The notes beneath the pieces are model-generated. The model ran no database searches. It saw only the letters and a program-made list of their open reading frames with translations, and was not told where the DNA came from. Shown here in pieces: positions 9,683 to 18,227 of a stretch of 64,000 nt of DNA (positions are counted from its first letter, which is position 1; every line of letters starts with the position of its first letter). Location: assembly GCA_017406465.1 (NCBI GenBank), contig JAFQYM010000038.1, forward strand, positions 47,242 through 111,241, given 5' to 3'. A program made the position numbers and the translations under genes. This DNA is from Kiritimatiellia bacterium. GTDB taxonomy: Bacteria; Verrucomicrobiota; Kiritimatiellia; RFP12; UBA1067.

Positions 9683-10787
9683 GGCGGCAGCCGGAGAGGT
9701 CTTCGCCGATGTGCGGGATGCGCGCGAGGACAAGGACTGCAAGCGTCGAGATCGCGAAAGTCGCGACGGCCGAGGCAACGATGCAGAGAGGCGTCGTCAT
9801 TCCGGCGCGCCACGAGTCGACGACGCGCGGCAAGATGAGCATGTGGACGAGATAGACGCCATAGCTCGCCTTTGCGCATGGTTGAACGACGCGGCGGTAG
9901 AATGCGCCGTTCCAGTTGAACTTGCGCAAGACGAGTATGTATGCGAACACCGTAAGCGCGACGCCAAACGACGTGAAGCCCCAGGTCGTTTCCATGTCGA
10001 CGGCGAGCTGGAAATCGGTCTTGACTGGGTAGCCCGTGCCAAATGTCGCAAGATACTTTTCGAGCGTCGCCCAAAAGCCTCCCGCGACAATCGCCCATCC
10101 GGCGGCGAAAAGGAAAAGGGCGTTGACGAGCGTTCGCTTCCAAGACCAGTCCTTCAGGAATCGCCTTATGTAGAGACCGACGAAGAGATAACCGACGAAG
10201 CCGCTGACGTAGTAGAATGCGTCAAAGGCATTCCATGCTGCCTCGCCGTAAAGCTCACCGGAAAAGCCGACCTTCCTTGCGACTACGCGGATAAACGGCA
10301 GAAGCGTCGTGAAGAGCCAGAGCAGGATCCAGCCGCGCAGTTCCTTTTCCGACACCTTTTCCGCCCACGGCGAAATAAGAGGCATGAGAAAGTAGACGCC
10401 GACGAGCATCCATACGAACCAGAGGTGGCCGTAGTCTGTCGGAAAATTGAATAGGAGCTGTCGCCAGTCGCCGCCCTGCACCGCCATGTAGACGCATGTC
10501 CAGATACCGAACGGAATGAGGACGCGCGCAAGACGGCGCTTCAGGAAGTCGCCTGTTGCACGGCGGACAGGAAAGAGCAGGAACGCGGAGGCGATGACGA
10601 AGAGCGGCACTGCGGCGCGCATTGCGCTGTCGATGATCGTCACCCATACGGCGTCGAATTTCGACGCTATGGCCGTTCCCTCTGCGTCGAGGTAGAATGG
10701 TTCGCAGGCGTGAATCAAGAGAACCATGAATATGGCAATTGCGCGCAACCAGTCGAGGAAAACTATCCTGTCAGCGTCGGAGTTCAT
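9657..10787 (-). CDS. acyltransferase 3 family integral membrane protein (OafA/WbbC-like)
   Basis: 376 residues with about ten transmembrane helices. The N-terminus DRIVFLDWLRAIAIFMVLLI, followed by HACEPF, carries the family's R-x-x-x-H active-site arrangement in helix 1. Members of this family transfer acetyl or other acyl groups to surface polysaccharides or antibiotics. ATG at 10787 was chosen because AGGAAAG lies just upstream and family homology begins there; the frame is open further upstream but that part is not protein-like. Its own promoter lies in the divergent gap with hrpB. The stop lies inside the convergent secreted-protein gene. Confidence 0.8.
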   Translation of the reverse strand: MNSDADRIVFLDWLRAIAIFMVLLIHACEPFYLDAEGTAIASKFDAVWVTIIDSAMRAAVPLFVIASAFLLFPVRRATGDFLKRRLARVLIPFGIWTCVYMAVQGGDWRQLLFNFPTDYGHLWFVWMLVGVYFLMPLISPWAEKVSEKELRGWILLWLFTTLLPFIRVVARKVGFSGELYGEAAWNAFDAFYYVSGFVGYLFVGLYIRRFLKDWSWKRTLVNALFLFAAGWAIVAGGFWATLEKYLATFGTGYPVKTDFQLAVDMETTWGFTSFGVALTVFAYILVLRKFNWNGAFYRRVVQPCAKASYGVYLVHMLILPRVVDSWRAGMTTPLCIVASAVATFAISTLAVLVLARIPHIGEDLSGCRLISCGPRP

Positions 10788-10809
10788 CGATCTTTCCTTT
10801 CTCGCGCAC

Positions 10810-10839
10810 AGTTTACCAAATTCCCGTCGCCGTGTCCAA
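10810..10839 (-). promoter_or_regulatory. promoter of the acyltransferase gene
   Basis: On the minus strand TTGGAC (10839-10834), 18-bp spacer, TAAACT (10815-10810), with TGG before the -10. The start codon is at 10787. Confidence 0.5.
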
Positions 10840-10867
10840 GCACGGCCGTTCGATAACGGGCAATATT

Positions 10868-10876
10868 TGGTATAAT
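10868..10876 (+). promoter_or_regulatory. extended -10 promoter of hrpB
   Basis: TGG followed by TATAAT (10871-10876), 32 nt before the hrpB start. No convincing -35; the TGN extension probably compensates. Confidence 0.55.
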
Positions 10877-10908
10877 GTGCGCGTAATTTTTCTAGTGCAA
10901 TAGAAAGC

Positions 10909-13422
10909 ATGGCGTTCCCAGTTGAAGAGAAGATAGACGACATTCGCCGCGCGCTTGCGGCGAACAGGGATGTCGTGCTTACTGCGCCTCCAGGAAGCGG
11001 CAAGACTACTTGCGTGCCGCCCGCGCTTCTTGACGAGCCGTGGCTCAAGGGGAAGAAACTCATAATGCTCGAGCCGCGTCGGCTTGCCGCGCGCAATTGC
11101 GCGACCTACATCGCGCGTAAACGAGGCGAGACGGTTGGCGGGACTATCGGCTACCAGGTTCGGCTTGAACGCAAGATTTCCGCGGCGACGCGGCTTGAGA
11201 TAGTGACGGAAGGGCTGCTAACTCAGCGGCTTCTTTCAGATCCAGAGCTTTCAGATGTCGGGCTCGTGATCTTTGATGAATTTCACGAACGCTCGCTACC
11301 ATGCGACACCGCGTTTGCGCTTGCGCTCGAAGTGCGGCGTGCGCTTAGGCCAGATCTCCGCATCCTTGTCATGTCCGCGACGCTTGACGCGGACGAAGTC
11401 GCTGCGCATCTCGGCGACGCAGATATCATTCGCGCCGAAGGACGCATGTTCCCCGTTGAGACAAATTACCTTGGCGACATGTCGATGACAGCGGCGATAT
11501 CGAAGGCGCTAAAGGAAACGGATGGCGACATACTCTGCTTTTTGCCGGGAGAGGGCGAGATAAGGCGCTTGCAGGACACGGTAGATGTCCGCGGGCGCCT
11601 AGGGACAGGCGCCCCTACCATAGATGTCTTGCCGCTTTACGGAGCTCTTCCAAAAGAAGAACAAGACAGGGTGTTTGCGCCGAGCAACTTGCGAAAGGTG
11701 ATTCTCGCTACCTCCATTGCGGAAACTTCGGTGACGATAGAGGAAATCTCGACTGTGATCGACTCGGGGCTTATGCGTGTACCGCGCTTTCGCTCTGCGT
11801 CTGGCATGTCGGGGCTCGTCACGCTTCCGCTCACGCAGGACCGCGCAGAACAGCGCAGAGGTCGCGCGGGGCGTGTGCGCGCTGGAGTTTGCTATCGCCT
11901 CTGGAGCGAAGGGGAACAGCAGTCGCGTCCAAAGAAGATGATGCCCGAGATTCTTGACGCCGACCTTTGCTCGCTCGTCCTGACGAGCGCGGCATGGGGT
12001 GCGCTTGGGCGCGAGGATCTGCCGTGGATGACGCCACCACCTGCGTCGAACTGGGATCAGGCGGTTGGGCTTCTAAAGATGCTCGGTGCGCTTGATGGCG
12101 ATGGACGGCTTACGAAGAAGGGGGTCGCGATGGCGAAACTGCCGATGCATCCGCGGCTCGCGAACATGGTGCTTGGGGATGGCCGTGTAGAACATGTAGA
12201 TCGTGCAGAAGGGGTTGGAGTGGCTTCGCTATTGGCGGCGATTGTAGAAGAGGGGAATAGAAGCCGCGAGACTGATATTAGGAAGATTGCTGAGGAGATA
12301 AAAGAGACGCCGAACAGGCCGTTTTCAAAGAGGGTGCTTCAGTTGGCTCGAAGGTTTCAAAAAGGGTCAGACCCCTCTGACACAGTAACTGACACAGCTA
12401 AAGCTGCAATCAGTTACTGCAGTCAGAAAGGTCTGACCCTAGAAGGTTCTTTGCTTGCGCTTGCGTATCCTGACAGGGTTGCGAAGAACCGAGGGAATGG
12501 AACATTCCGCATGGTGTCTGGGCGCGGCGCATTTGTCGACGAGACCGATCCTCTTTCAAAGTCGCCTTACCTCGTATGTTGCGAACTTGACGACCGCGCC
12601 GGTGATGCAAAGGTCTTTCTCGGTTGCCCCATTGACGAGGACGAAATAGAAGACCTCTTCGGTGATCGAATAATCGAGGAGCCGTACTGCGCGTGGGACA
12701 GGCAGAACGACCGAGTGAAGAGCGTTGTTCGCCGCAAGTTAGGAGAGATGACCCTTGGGGAGAAGCCACTCTCGGCGGCTGATGCGAGCCACTCGGTGGA
12801 TGTCGACACAAGGGAATCGGAGGCGCTTCTTGACGGCATTCGCCAGAAGGGAGTCGAGAATCTTCCTTGCTGGACAAAGGAATCGCGGCAAATGCGCGCG
12901 AGGCTGCGCTTCGTCTGCAAGACGCTTGGCGAGAGCTGGCCTGACGCAACAGACGACGCTATGCTTGCCGCGCTCCCTGGTTTCATCAGCGGCATGACGA
13001 AATGGAAGGATTTGGAGCGGCTTGACCTCTTTTCGGTCTTAGACTTTATCCTTGCGGAAGCGGGGCATGACAGGCGCGAGCTTGACCGCCTTGCGCCAAC
13101 GCGCATGGAGGTCCCGAGCGGGAGCCACATGCTGATCCACTACGAAGGTGACGAACCAACGTGTGAAGTGCGGCTTCAGGAATGTTTCGGGCTTATGGAA
13201 ACGCCGAAGGTCGCTGGCGGGAAAGTTCCTGTCGTGATGACGCTTCTTTCGCCTGCACAGCGCCCGATCCAGATAACGAAAGACCTTGCGGGATTCTGGC
13301 GAGAAGGGTACCAGCTTGTCCGCAAGGACATGCGCGGTCGCTACCCGAAGCACTACTGGCCGGAAGATCCGTTCACCGCCATTGCAACGCGCCGCACCGT
13401 CAAGCGTGCTGGACAGACCTGA
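10909..13422 (+). CDS. hrpB: ATP-dependent RNA helicase HrpB (DEAH box)
   Basis: 837 residues. RecA1 carries Walker A (APPGSGKTT, residues 26-34), EPRRLAARN, DEFHER (123-128) and SATLD. RecA2 carries PLYGAL, TSIAETSVTI and QRRGRAGR. The HA2/ratchet region and the HrpB C-terminal domain (EVPSGSHMLIHYEG) follow, which separates HrpB from HrpA. The length fits the family (about 820). Two foreign palindromic elements are inserted without breaking the frame: at 11582-11628 between RecA2 motifs, adding 13 residues, and at 12350-12448, giving a long linker before LLALAYPDRVA. Physiological role in bacteria is poorly defined (RNA metabolism, stress). Confidence 0.92.
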   Translation: MAFPVEEKIDDIRRALAANRDVVLTAPPGSGKTTCVPPALLDEPWLKGKKLIMLEPRRLAARNCATYIARKRGETVGGTIGYQVRLERKISAATRLEIVTEGLLTQRLLSDPELSDVGLVIFDEFHERSLPCDTAFALALEVRRALRPDLRILVMSATLDADEVAAHLGDADIIRAEGRMFPVETNYLGDMSMTAAISKALKETDGDILCFLPGEGEIRRLQDTVDVRGRLGTGAPTIDVLPLYGALPKEEQDRVFAPSNLRKVILATSIAETSVTIEEISTVIDSGLMRVPRFRSASGMSGLVTLPLTQDRAEQRRGRAGRVRAGVCYRLWSEGEQQSRPKKMMPEILDADLCSLVLTSAAWGALGREDLPWMTPPPASNWDQAVGLLKMLGALDGDGRLTKKGVAMAKLPMHPRLANMVLGDGRVEHVDRAEGVGVASLLAAIVEEGNRSRETDIRKIAEEIKETPNRPFSKRVLQLARRFQKGSDPSDTVTDTAKAAISYCSQKGLTLEGSLLALAYPDRVAKNRGNGTFRMVSGRGAFVDETDPLSKSPYLVCCELDDRAGDAKVFLGCPIDEDEIEDLFGDRIIEEPYCAWDRQNDRVKSVVRRKLGEMTLGEKPLSAADASHSVDVDTRESEALLDGIRQKGVENLPCWTKESRQMRARLRFVCKTLGESWPDATDDAMLAALPGFISGMTKWKDLERLDLFSVLDFILAEAGHDRRELDRLAPTRMEVPSGSHMLIHYEGDEPTCEVRLQECFGLMETPKVAGGKVPVVMTLLSPAQRPIQITKDLAGFWREGYQLVRKDMRGRYPKHYWPEDPFTAIATRRTVKRAGQT
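11582..11628. repeat. 39-bp palindromic insertion in hrpB with 8-bp target duplication
   Basis: TAGATGTC at 11582-11589 is repeated at 11621-11628. Between them is a hairpin, GGGCGCCT-AGGGAC-AGGCGCCC. Removing one TAGATGTC plus the 31 bp between the copies restores VDVLPLYG, the normal HrpB sequence. Confidence 0.8.
12350..12448. repeat. ~90-bp nested palindrome inserted in hrpB
   Basis: GAAGGTT occurs at 12350-12356 and 12442-12448. Between them the sequence folds into one long hairpin: outer arms GGGTCAGACC / GGTCTGACCC, middle arms around CAGTAACTGA / TCAGTTACTG, and a centre CAGCT/AGCTG. It encodes an unusual linker (QKGSDPSDTVTDTAKAAISY and on). The GGTCTGACC core recurs in hemW. Confidence 0.7.
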
Positions 13423-13496
13423 TTTGTCAAATGATTGCAGAGTCCTGATTCCGGTTCCAAATTGCGGTTGTGGATTTGTGCGCTTGTGGAATATGC

Positions 13497-13502
13497 TAAA
13501 AT
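13497..13502 (+). promoter_or_regulatory. upstream extended -10 promoter of the VWA gene
   Basis: TGC-TAAAAT. An ATG at 13509 follows after 6 nt and is in frame with the VWA gene, so this promoter would yield a leaderless longer form carrying 46 extra residues before the signal peptide. Whether that form is made is unclear. Confidence 0.4.
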
Positions 13503-13588
13503 ATTCGCATGAAGTCTGATTTGACTGGCTTTGCAATTTCTTTACAAATGTTTTACCGTGGCTTGACAACGGCTGAGGCGAAAAATGG

Positions 13589-13594
13589 TTTAAT
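13589..13594 (+). promoter_or_regulatory. proximal -10 promoter of the VWA gene
   Basis: TGG-TTTAAT, with TTGACA at 13563-13568 (a long 20-bp spacer). It would give a leader of about 45 nt containing AAAGGA upstream of ATG 13647. Confidence 0.45.
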
Positions 13595-13646
13595 GTTCAC
13601 CGTCGACGGCAATGGTGCCGGAGATGAAAAGAAAGGACGGCGGAAT

Positions 13647-14969
13647 ATGAAGAAAACAATTGCAGGATTCGCGTTCGCCACGGTTGTGGCGGCATTTGTC
13701 GGGACGGCATCGGCGGGGGTCTCCTGCCGGGTGGAGCCCGATTACTCGGTCCGGCTCGCGGACAAGGCTGGCGAGGCGTACGTGAAGGTGACACTCGCGG
13801 CGGACAAGGTCGCGGCGGCAAACCGTCCGTCCGTAAACCTTGCCATAGTCCTCGACAGGTCTGGCTCGATGGGCGGCGACAAGATCGTCAAGGCCCGCGA
13901 GGCGGCGTGCGAGGCGATAAGACGCCTCGACTCGAAGGATATCGTGAGCGTCGTCGTATACGACAACAAGAGCGAGGTAATCGTCCCCGCTCAGTATGTG
14001 ACGGAGAAGGAAGCGATCATTGCTCGCGTCAACTCGATTCAGCCCGGTGGATGCACCGCGCTCTTCGACGGCGTCTCGGCAGGCGCGGCGGAACTGAAGA
14101 AGTTCAAGGGGAAGTGCGAAATCAGCCGCGTGTTACTTCTTTCCGACGGGCAGGCCAATGTTGGACCATCGTCCGCCGAAGAGCTCGGACGCTACGGGGC
14201 GCTCCTCATGAAGGACGGAATCGCCGTGTCCACAGTCGGGCTCGGCGTCGACTACAACGAGGACCTGATGACGCGCCTCTCGCAGAAGTCGGACGGCAAC
14301 AGCTACTTCGTCGAGAAGTCGGACGACCTTCCACGTATCTTTGCGAGCGAGCTCGGGGATGTCCTTTCCGTCGCTGCGACGAAAGTGGCGCTTAAGGTCA
14401 AGTTCGGCGTCGGCTTTACGCCGGTCTCGCTCATCGGACGCGACGGACGCATTCTCGACGGCGTCGTGACGATCGACCTCAATCAGCTCTACGGCGGACA
14501 GGAAAAATATGTAATCGTCAAGTGCGATGCCGCGCCCGGCGCTGTCGGTTCGGCGCGCGAGATTGCGAAGGCCGAAGTCACTTACATCGACCCGAAAGAC
14601 GAGAAGTCCATGATGGTGACGGGCGTCGGCACTGTGACGTATTCGGCGGATGCCGCCGCAGTCGCGGCGAGCGTGAACAAGAGCGTCGTGCGCGAGCGCG
14701 CGCTGAACGAAAACGCGCTACGCACAGAGGAAGCGCTGAAACTTGCCGACCGCGGAGATTTCAAGGCGGCGGAAGAGCTCATTCGGAGCAACTACAGAAA
14801 CTCGCAGGATGTTCAGGCCGTCATTGGACGGGATGCCGCACTTGAGGCTGACGCCGACATGCAGCTTGGCAACTCGCGCAGCATGAACAGTGCCGATTAC
14901 AGCGGCAGGACGCGTAAGAAAATGAGGACCTCGAGCTTCCAGCTCTTCAATCAGCAAAAGGTGAAGTGA
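13647..14969 (+). CDS. secreted von Willebrand factor type A domain protein
   Basis: 440 residues from ATG 13647, which starts a clean signal peptide (MKKTIAGFAFATVVAAFVGT, cleavage near ASA). The VWA domain spans about residues 60-240, with a complete MIDAS motif DRSGSMGG (D70-x-S72-x-S74) and LLSDGQANVG supplying the later aspartate. A beta-rich domain and a helical C-terminus (RTEEALKLADRGDFKAAEEL) follow. The family binds protein ligands through the MIDAS metal, often in the periplasm. It precedes a sensor kinase by 4 nt, so it may belong to the same sensory operon. The frame is open up to 13509, but that region is less protein-like. Confidence 0.75.
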   Translation: MKKTIAGFAFATVVAAFVGTASAGVSCRVEPDYSVRLADKAGEAYVKVTLAADKVAAANRPSVNLAIVLDRSGSMGGDKIVKAREAACEAIRRLDSKDIVSVVVYDNKSEVIVPAQYVTEKEAIIARVNSIQPGGCTALFDGVSAGAAELKKFKGKCEISRVLLLSDGQANVGPSSAEELGRYGALLMKDGIAVSTVGLGVDYNEDLMTRLSQKSDGNSYFVEKSDDLPRIFASELGDVLSVAATKVALKVKFGVGFTPVSLIGRDGRILDGVVTIDLNQLYGGQEKYVIVKCDAAPGAVGSAREIAKAEVTYIDPKDEKSMMVTGVGTVTYSADAAAVAASVNKSVVRERALNENALRTEEALKLADRGDFKAAEELIRSNYRNSQDVQAVIGRDAALEADADMQLGNSRSMNSADYSGRTRKKMRTSSFQLFNQQKVK

Positions 14970-14973
14970 ACCG

Positions 14974-16485
14974 ATGAAGCGCTGCTTCCACATTCCAGTC
15001 GCACTTGTGCTGCTAGCGATGCCTGCCATCGTTTTCGTGGGCGTGGTGTCCGACTGGATTGTGGGAGACATTGAGCAGCTCGCCAAGGTGGCTGAACGCG
15101 CGGATGCGAGGGTTGTCGAAAACAACGTGTTGTCCGGGCTGTCTGCTTGTGTCGAGCGGGCGAAGCACGCAGCCGAAACCGCTGTCGCATCTGCCGCGGC
15201 AAATCCGACTGATGCCGCGCTTGCCGAACTCTCGCGGCGCGAACCGTACGTTCGTAACGCGTTTAGATGGGTTCGGGGGCGCGGCGTCGTCTTTCCGCAG
15301 GAGCGTGGCGCGACGCAGGAGGAGCGGCGCTTCCTCGCGCGGTATGTGACGCTTTTCGACGAAGGCTTCAAGGACGCGGCAAGGTCGTTCTTCGCCTGGA
15401 AATCATGGTTCGAGGGCGACCGGCTTTCGTTTGTCGGCTGGTGCAATGCGGCAGATGGAAGCGTGGTCGGCGTGGAACTGGAGACGGTTGCTTTTCTCGC
15501 GGAATTTCCCTCGATTATTGCCGAAGCTGCGGGTGACGGGTTTGTCCTCGAAGTGCGCGACGACGCGGGCGGAGCTCTTTTCAAGACGGGCGAGACGCCG
15601 GAGAAGAAAAAGCCCGACGCCGTTTTCGAGCTTTCGTCTGTGCTGCCACACCGGTCGCTCGCCTTGTGGCGGACGTGTCCGCCAGCAGCCGTCGAAGGTG
15701 TCGGTGCGCCGCTTGCTGCTGCGGCCGTCGTGGTGCTGCTTCTGCTGTCGCTGTCTGCAGCTGGTGCATTGATCCTTGTCCTGGACGCGCGGCGTGAGAG
15801 TCGCGAATCGGAGAAGAAGACTTCGTTCGTCTCCAACGTTTCGCATGAGTTGAAGACGCCGCTCACGTCGATTCGCCTGTGTGCGGAAATGCTTTCGGAA
15901 GGGCGAGCAAAAGACGATGCGGCGAAGGAGCGCTATCTTGGCGTCATAACGAAGGAGTCTGAGCGACTGACACGTCTTGTCGACAACGTCCTCGACTTTG
16001 GGCGGCTTGAGCAGAACAGGCGCAAGTACGACATGGCCGATGTTGACTTGCGCGATGTCGTGCGCGAAGCGGCGGAATCGCAACGCTCGCGCGTCGAGGC
16101 GGCGGGCATGGAACTTTCGGTCGAAGTCGCGGCAGAACCGGTGGTCCGCCGCGTGGACCGCGATGCCGTGAGCCAGATCGTCGTGAACCTCGTAGACAAT
16201 GCGGTCAAGTACGCGGCGGAAGGGAGGCGACTCGACGTGAGGGTGGATTCACAAGGGACTGTCATGGTCGCGGATCGTGGACCCGGCGTCCCGAAACGGG
16301 ACAGGGAGCGTGTGTTCGAACGGTTTTACCGGTGCGATGACTCGCTTGCGGCGAAGTCGTCAGGGAGCGGCCTCGGACTCTCCATCGCGCGGCGGCTCGC
16401 GGAGGGCATGGGCGGCAGTCTCGTCTGCTATGAGCGCGAGGGCGGCGGAGCCGAGTTCAAATTGGAGTTTGGAGGTGGTCGATGA
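14974..16485 (+). CDS. membrane sensor histidine kinase (HisKA/HATPase)
   Basis: 503 residues. Two transmembrane helices (about residues 7-28 and 244-270) flank a periplasmic sensor of about 215 residues without a recognisable fold. The kinase core has the phospho-acceptor His291 (VSHELKTPLTS), N box NLVDNAVKYA, G1 box DRGPGVP, F box ERFYR and G2 box GSGLGLSIA. There is no HAMP domain: the H box follows the second helix after a short linker. It is coupled by an ATGA overlap to the response regulator that follows, and the secreted VWA protein upstream is a candidate accessory or target. The signal is unknown. Confidence 0.9.
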   Translation: MKRCFHIPVALVLLAMPAIVFVGVVSDWIVGDIEQLAKVAERADARVVENNVLSGLSACVERAKHAAETAVASAAANPTDAALAELSRREPYVRNAFRWVRGRGVVFPQERGATQEERRFLARYVTLFDEGFKDAARSFFAWKSWFEGDRLSFVGWCNAADGSVVGVELETVAFLAEFPSIIAEAAGDGFVLEVRDDAGGALFKTGETPEKKKPDAVFELSSVLPHRSLALWRTCPPAAVEGVGAPLAAAAVVVLLLLSLSAAGALILVLDARRESRESEKKTSFVSNVSHELKTPLTSIRLCAEMLSEGRAKDDAAKERYLGVITKESERLTRLVDNVLDFGRLEQNRRKYDMADVDLRDVVREAAESQRSRVEAAGMELSVEVAAEPVVRRVDRDAVSQIVVNLVDNAVKYAAEGRRLDVRVDSQGTVMVADRGPGVPKRDRERVFERFYRCDDSLAAKSSGSGLGLSIARRLAEGMGGSLVCYEREGGGAEFKLEFGGGR

Positions 16486-17177
16486 AACGGATACTTATTG
16501 CCGAAGACGACGCGGACATCCGCGAGACGCTGAAGGACCTGCTCTTGGGCGAGGGGTATGAGGTGGAGACCGCGGCGGACGGCGTGGCGGCGATTGCGGC
16601 CTGGAAGGGCGCGGCGGAGCCATTTGACCTCGTTGTTCTCGATGTGATGATGCCTGGGAAGAGCGGATACGACGTTTGTCGCGAAATTCGCGCGGCGGGG
16701 AGCCGCGTCGCTGTGCTGATGCTGTCGGCGAAAAGCGAAGAGATAGACAAGGTTGTGGGGCTTGAGCTCGGCGCGGACGACTACGTGACGAAGCCGTTTG
16801 GCGTCCGCGAACTTCTTGCGCGCGTCTCTGCTGCACTGCGCCGCGCCGGACAGTCTGCTGTGCCGGCATCGACGATTTCGGCAGACTTCGCCTTTTGTGG
16901 CGCAACGGCGAGTGTGAGGCACTATAGGCTTGAGAAGGACGGAAAGTTCGCTCCGCTAACGGAAATAGAGATGAAGCTTGCCTCGCTCTTCGCCTCGCAT
17001 CCGGGCGAGGTGCTTTCGCGCGATAGGATTCTTAACGAAGTGTGGGGTGTCGACTATCTCGGTACGACGCGCACGCTCGACCAGCATGTTGCGAACCTGC
17101 GCCGCAAAGTCGATGAAGTCGGCGGCGATACGACGTTCGTCCGCACTGTCCATGGCATTGGCTACAGCTATGCGTGA
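16482..17177 (+). CDS. OmpR/PhoB-family response regulator
   Basis: 231 residues. The receiver domain has the acidic pocket EDD (8-10), phospho-acceptor Asp54 (LVVLDVMMPG), the conserved Ser/Thr region LMLSAKS and Lys in DDYVTKPFG. The C-terminal winged helix (LTEIEMKLASLFASHPGEVL, then SRDRILNEVWG and TRTLDQHVANLRRKV) is the PhoB/OmpR DNA-binding type. Translation is coupled to the kinase upstream, so the two form a cognate pair. It ends tail to tail with hemW, with only 27 bp between and no obvious terminator. Confidence 0.93.
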   Translation: MKRILIAEDDADIRETLKDLLLGEGYEVETAADGVAAIAAWKGAAEPFDLVVLDVMMPGKSGYDVCREIRAAGSRVAVLMLSAKSEEIDKVVGLELGADDYVTKPFGVRELLARVSAALRRAGQSAVPASTISADFAFCGATASVRHYRLEKDGKFAPLTEIEMKLASLFASHPGEVLSRDRILNEVWGVDYLGTTRTLDQHVANLRRKVDEVGGDTTFVRTVHGIGYSYA

Positions 17178-17204
17178 CAATTAGAAACTTAGCATGACAG
17201 GGCT

Positions 17205-18227
17205 CTATACGAGCTCTTCGAGGATTGTGTCGCAGACTTCTGTGCCGCGCTCGGTAAGTCGGTAAACGGATTCGTCGATTTTAACGAGAAGCCCCTCGGC
17301 TACGAATCGGTCGAGAGTCGATCGCCATTCAGGGAAGCGAGAGGAGTCAATTCCGTCGCGCGTCCGTAGGCGGAAAAGTGTGCGCTCCTTGAGGTCTTCC
17401 GCAGGTGAAACTTCGCTTGTCTCGTAACCGCCCTTTGTCCCGCGCGTGCGCTTAAGACCTTCGCGCCCATAGGCGCCTTCGCCAAGACCGATGTAGTCTT
17501 CACCGCGCCAAACGGCGAAGTTGTGGCGGCATTCGAAACCGGGGTTTGCGTAGTTGGAAATCTCGTAGCGTTCGAGACCAAGCGTTTTTAGAAAAGCTGC
17601 GACGGCGCGAATTCGATCAAGCACGATATCGTCGTCAGGAACATCTTTTAGTCCGCGTTCGTTTTGGAGCGAGTACGCGGAGCAGTGAACCACCCCCCAG
17701 TCGCGAAGGGAGTCGAGCCACTTGATAGAGTCGCCTGGATAGCCGATGATGAGATCGATTCCTGCGTTGTCAAAGCGAGACTTCACGAGCGCGAACGCGC
17801 GCGCCGCGTCGCTTGCTGTATAGCCGCGCCCCATTGCGCGGAGAATATCATCGTCGAGCGATTGGACTCCCATTGAGATTCGATTGACGCCGATTGACTT
17901 AAGCTCGTCGAGTTTCGCGGGCGTGACGTCGAGCGGGTGGAGCTCGACGGTGAATTCAAACAGTGGAAAACAGGTCTGACCTTTTTTCCACTGTTTGAGC
18001 GTGACACGCAGGGGTGAGAGGTCGCAGAGCGCTGGCGATCCGCCCCCAAAGTAAAGGGTGGAAAGCGTTTGAGTGCTTGCGCTTTTGAATTTTTGAGTTA
18101 TGGCGTCGGCGATGCGTGCGACATAGGCGACGCGGTCTGCAGGAGACGCCCTTACGCGCGAGTAGAGCGAACAGTAGGAGCATCTGCTCCTGCAGAACGG
18201 AAAGTGGACGTAGAGGTTAGCGGCCAA
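17205..18227 (-). CDS. hemW: HemW-like radical SAM protein (heme chaperone / CPO-like)
   Basis: 340 residues. The N-terminal CxxxCxxC cluster motif lies at Cys12, Cys16 and Cys19 (FCRSRCSYC), then GGGSPAL, the NRISMGVQSLDD strand and the C-terminal HemW domain (YEISNYANPGFECRHNFAVW, then RGEDYIGLGEGAYG). HemW binds heme and is related to oxygen-independent coproporphyrinogen oxidase but usually lacks that activity. The start is TTG at 18227, overlapping the 3' end of metK by 11 bp; no better start fits the N-terminal YVHFPFC motif. A palindromic element at 17956-17998 inserts about 14 residues (KQWKKGQTCFPLF) before the FTVELHPLD strand. Confidence 0.85.
   Translation of the reverse strand: MAANLYVHFPFCRSRCSYCSLYSRVRASPADRVAYVARIADAITQKFKSASTQTLSTLYFGGGSPALCDLSPLRVTLKQWKKGQTCFPLFEFTVELHPLDVTPAKLDELKSIGVNRISMGVQSLDDDILRAMGRGYTASDAARAFALVKSRFDNAGIDLIIGYPGDSIKWLDSLRDWGVVHCSAYSLQNERGLKDVPDDDIVLDRIRAVAAFLKTLGLERYEISNYANPGFECRHNFAVWRGEDYIGLGEGAYGREGLKRTRGTKGGYETSEVSPAEDLKERTLFRLRTRDGIDSSRFPEWRSTLDRFVAEGLLVKIDESVYRLTERGTEVCDTILEELV
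17956..17998. repeat. 43-bp palindromic insertion within hemW
   Basis: A perfect 15-bp inverted repeat (17956-17970 and 17984-17998; arm core AAACAGTGGAAAA) encloses the palindrome AGGTCTGACCT. The GGTCTGACC core is shared with the hrpB element at 12350-12448. The reading frame is preserved. Confidence 0.75.
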
